A DNA stretch of 64,000 nt, from positions 1 through 64,000 of the forward strand of contig MKTY01000021.1 of assembly GCA_001898485.1 (NCBI GenBank). The letters run 5' to 3'. Shown here one piece after another: positions 63,205-64,000 of the stretch (positions are counted from its first letter, which is position 1; each line of letters begins with the position of its first letter). Under the pieces are notes generated by a model. It was not told where the DNA came from, did not search any database, and saw only the letters and a list, made by a program, of their open reading frames with translations. The position numbers and the translations under genes are program-made. The DNA comes from Sphingobacteriales bacterium 46-32. GTDB lineage: Bacteria > Bacteroidota > Bacteroidia > Chitinophagales > Chitinophagaceae.

Positions 63205-64000
63205 TTATTTTTTCTCCGATTGACTGAGGTGCAACTGCAGCCATTGTTTCCAGTTAATATAACCTTCTTCGAGTGCAGGCTGGTGCCGGGGATCAATACG
63301 CCCTGTTGGCTTTCGCAACATGGCCGCTTCAGCTGCCGAGGCATATACTCCCGCTCCTATACCGGCTCCCAGGGCCGCTCCGAAACTTCCATCTCCGTCA
63401 AAAAACTCCACGCTCACCTGGTTGAGATCGGCAAATGCCTGAGCAAAGAGCGAACTCAGAAACAGGTTGGCGCGTGAAGCACGTACTACCTGGGCCGGCA
63501 CAGCATTTTCCTTCATGATATCTACCCCATACCGGAAAGCATAGGCAATACCCTCCTGCACAGCCCTGGCCATATGCGGTCGGCCATGTTTATTCAGATC
63601 GATATGATGAAAGTGAGCGCCGGTGATCCTGTTTTGCAACATACGCTCCGCTCCATTACCAAAGGGAATTGCCAGCAACCCGTCTGATCCTGATGGAGCA
63701 TCGGCAGCCAGCTCATTAAGCTGCGGGTAACTGCACTCCTGGCCGGCTATTCCTTTTATCCATTTCTGGAAAATACCGGTAGCGTTTATACAAAGTAACA
63801 GGCCGATGCGCGGATCGGCTGTTGTATGATTTACATGCGCAAAACTATTTATGCGGGAAAGACTGTCGCCAGCCAGTTCGCCGCTTACAGCATACACTAC
63901 ACCCGATGTACCTGCGGTGGCTGCCAGCTCGCCCGGAGCGAGCACATTAAGGGCAAGTGCATTATTGGGCTGATCGCCGGCTTTGTAGGTAACCGGTATG
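63205..64000 (-). CDS. xylB: Xylulokinase, 3' part (cut by the window edge)
   Basis: About 264 residues of the C-terminal part. The frame stays open to the window end and reads VTYKAGDQPNNALALNVLAP at the edge, so the true start lies outside; the GTG at 63945 is internal. FGGY-kinase features: ELAATAGTSGVVYAVSGELA, LLCINATGIFQKWIKG, SSLFAQAFADLNQV, and GAALGAGIGAGVYA. Phosphorylates D-xylulose made by XylA. Confidence 0.93.
   Translation of the reverse strand, partial: IPVTYKAGDQPNNALALNVLAPGELAATAGTSGVVYAVSGELAGDSLSRINSFAHVNHTTADPRIGLLLCINATGIFQKWIKGIAGQECSYPQLNELAADAPSGSDGLLAIPFGNGAERMLQNRITGAHFHHIDLNKHGRPHMARAVQEGIAYAFRYGVDIMKENAVPAQVVRASRANLFLSSLFAQAFADLNQVSVEFFDGDGSFGAALGAGIGAGVYASAAEAAMLRKPTGRIDPRHQPALEEGYINWKQWLQLHLSQSEKK

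Noticed and set aside
63205-63945. A complete 246-aa protein starting at the GTG at 63945
   Set aside because: The frame is open to the window end and the upstream residues (VTYKAGDQPNNAL) match xylulokinase, so the gene is cut by the edge rather than starting here.

Overview
The window looks like chromosomal DNA of a Bacteroidota bacterium, most likely of the Chitinophagaceae (order Chitinophagales). The basis is indirect: RHS proteins of the DUF6443 type, a type IX secretion (T9SS) sorting domain, a kdp operon with a porin gene and a KdpD split into two proteins, almost no Shine-Dalgarno sequences, and a xylose/xylan gene block. No rRNA, tRNA or CRISPR array was seen.

Layout. 1-6,280 is an accessory, AT-richer scrap yard. 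It holds a small-ORF/ADP-ribosyltransferase-like toxin pair, a truncated P-loop ATPase, two orphan RHS C-terminal tips (one metallopeptidase-like, one deaminase-like), two copies of a 174-bp repeat, a DUF416 gene, and two short palindromic insertions that frameshift the orphan tips. 6,281-17,343 is a tight five-gene minus-strand operon: a coiled-coil/outer-membrane protein, a large SpvB/RHS-like protein, a glutathione-peroxidase-like protein without its cysteine, a 1504-aa RHS protein with a HELGH tip, and a secreted putative immunity protein. The orphan tips downstream share the conserved pre-tip sequence of the big RHS gene, so tips can probably be exchanged by recombination.

17,450-23,300 carries ordinary chromosomal genes: a WYL regulator, an AraC regulator, an aldo/keto reductase, an MFS transporter and a lipoprotein. 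23,334-33,311 is the potassium block: kdpF, kdpA, kdpB, kdpC, a porin, a KdpD N-terminal protein and a separate histidine kinase form one minus-strand operon, preceded by an extra 27-aa membrane peptide. Beside it lies an NtrC-type (sigma-54) response regulator instead of the usual OmpR-type KdpE, and a well-spaced sigma-54 promoter sequence lies just upstream of the operon. 33,492-40,501 has a nitroreductase, an MgtA-type Mg2+ ATPase, a patatin, an AlkC/AlkD-like HEAT protein and an S41 peptidase.

40,583-50,362 is bounded by two inverted copies of a ~460-480 bp element with terminal inverted repeats (MITE-like) and by heptamer arrays. Between them lies a sigma factor / membrane TPR protein / TPR-CHAT protease operon, a lipoprotein, a T9SS cargo protein, and a DUF3037/HipA-like kinase pair. 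50,679-64,000 contains a MBL-fold hydrolase and then a xylose/xylan-type catabolic block: GH5, GH30, FucP-like MFS, sialate O-acetylesterase-like esterase, 2-hydroxyacid dehydrogenase, SMP-30 lactonase, SSS symporter, xylA, and xylB cut by the window edge.

The best candidates for an under-described system are the RHS operon with its orphan tip cassettes, and the sigma/TPR/CHAT operon. All family calls are made by reading the translations, without database searches.
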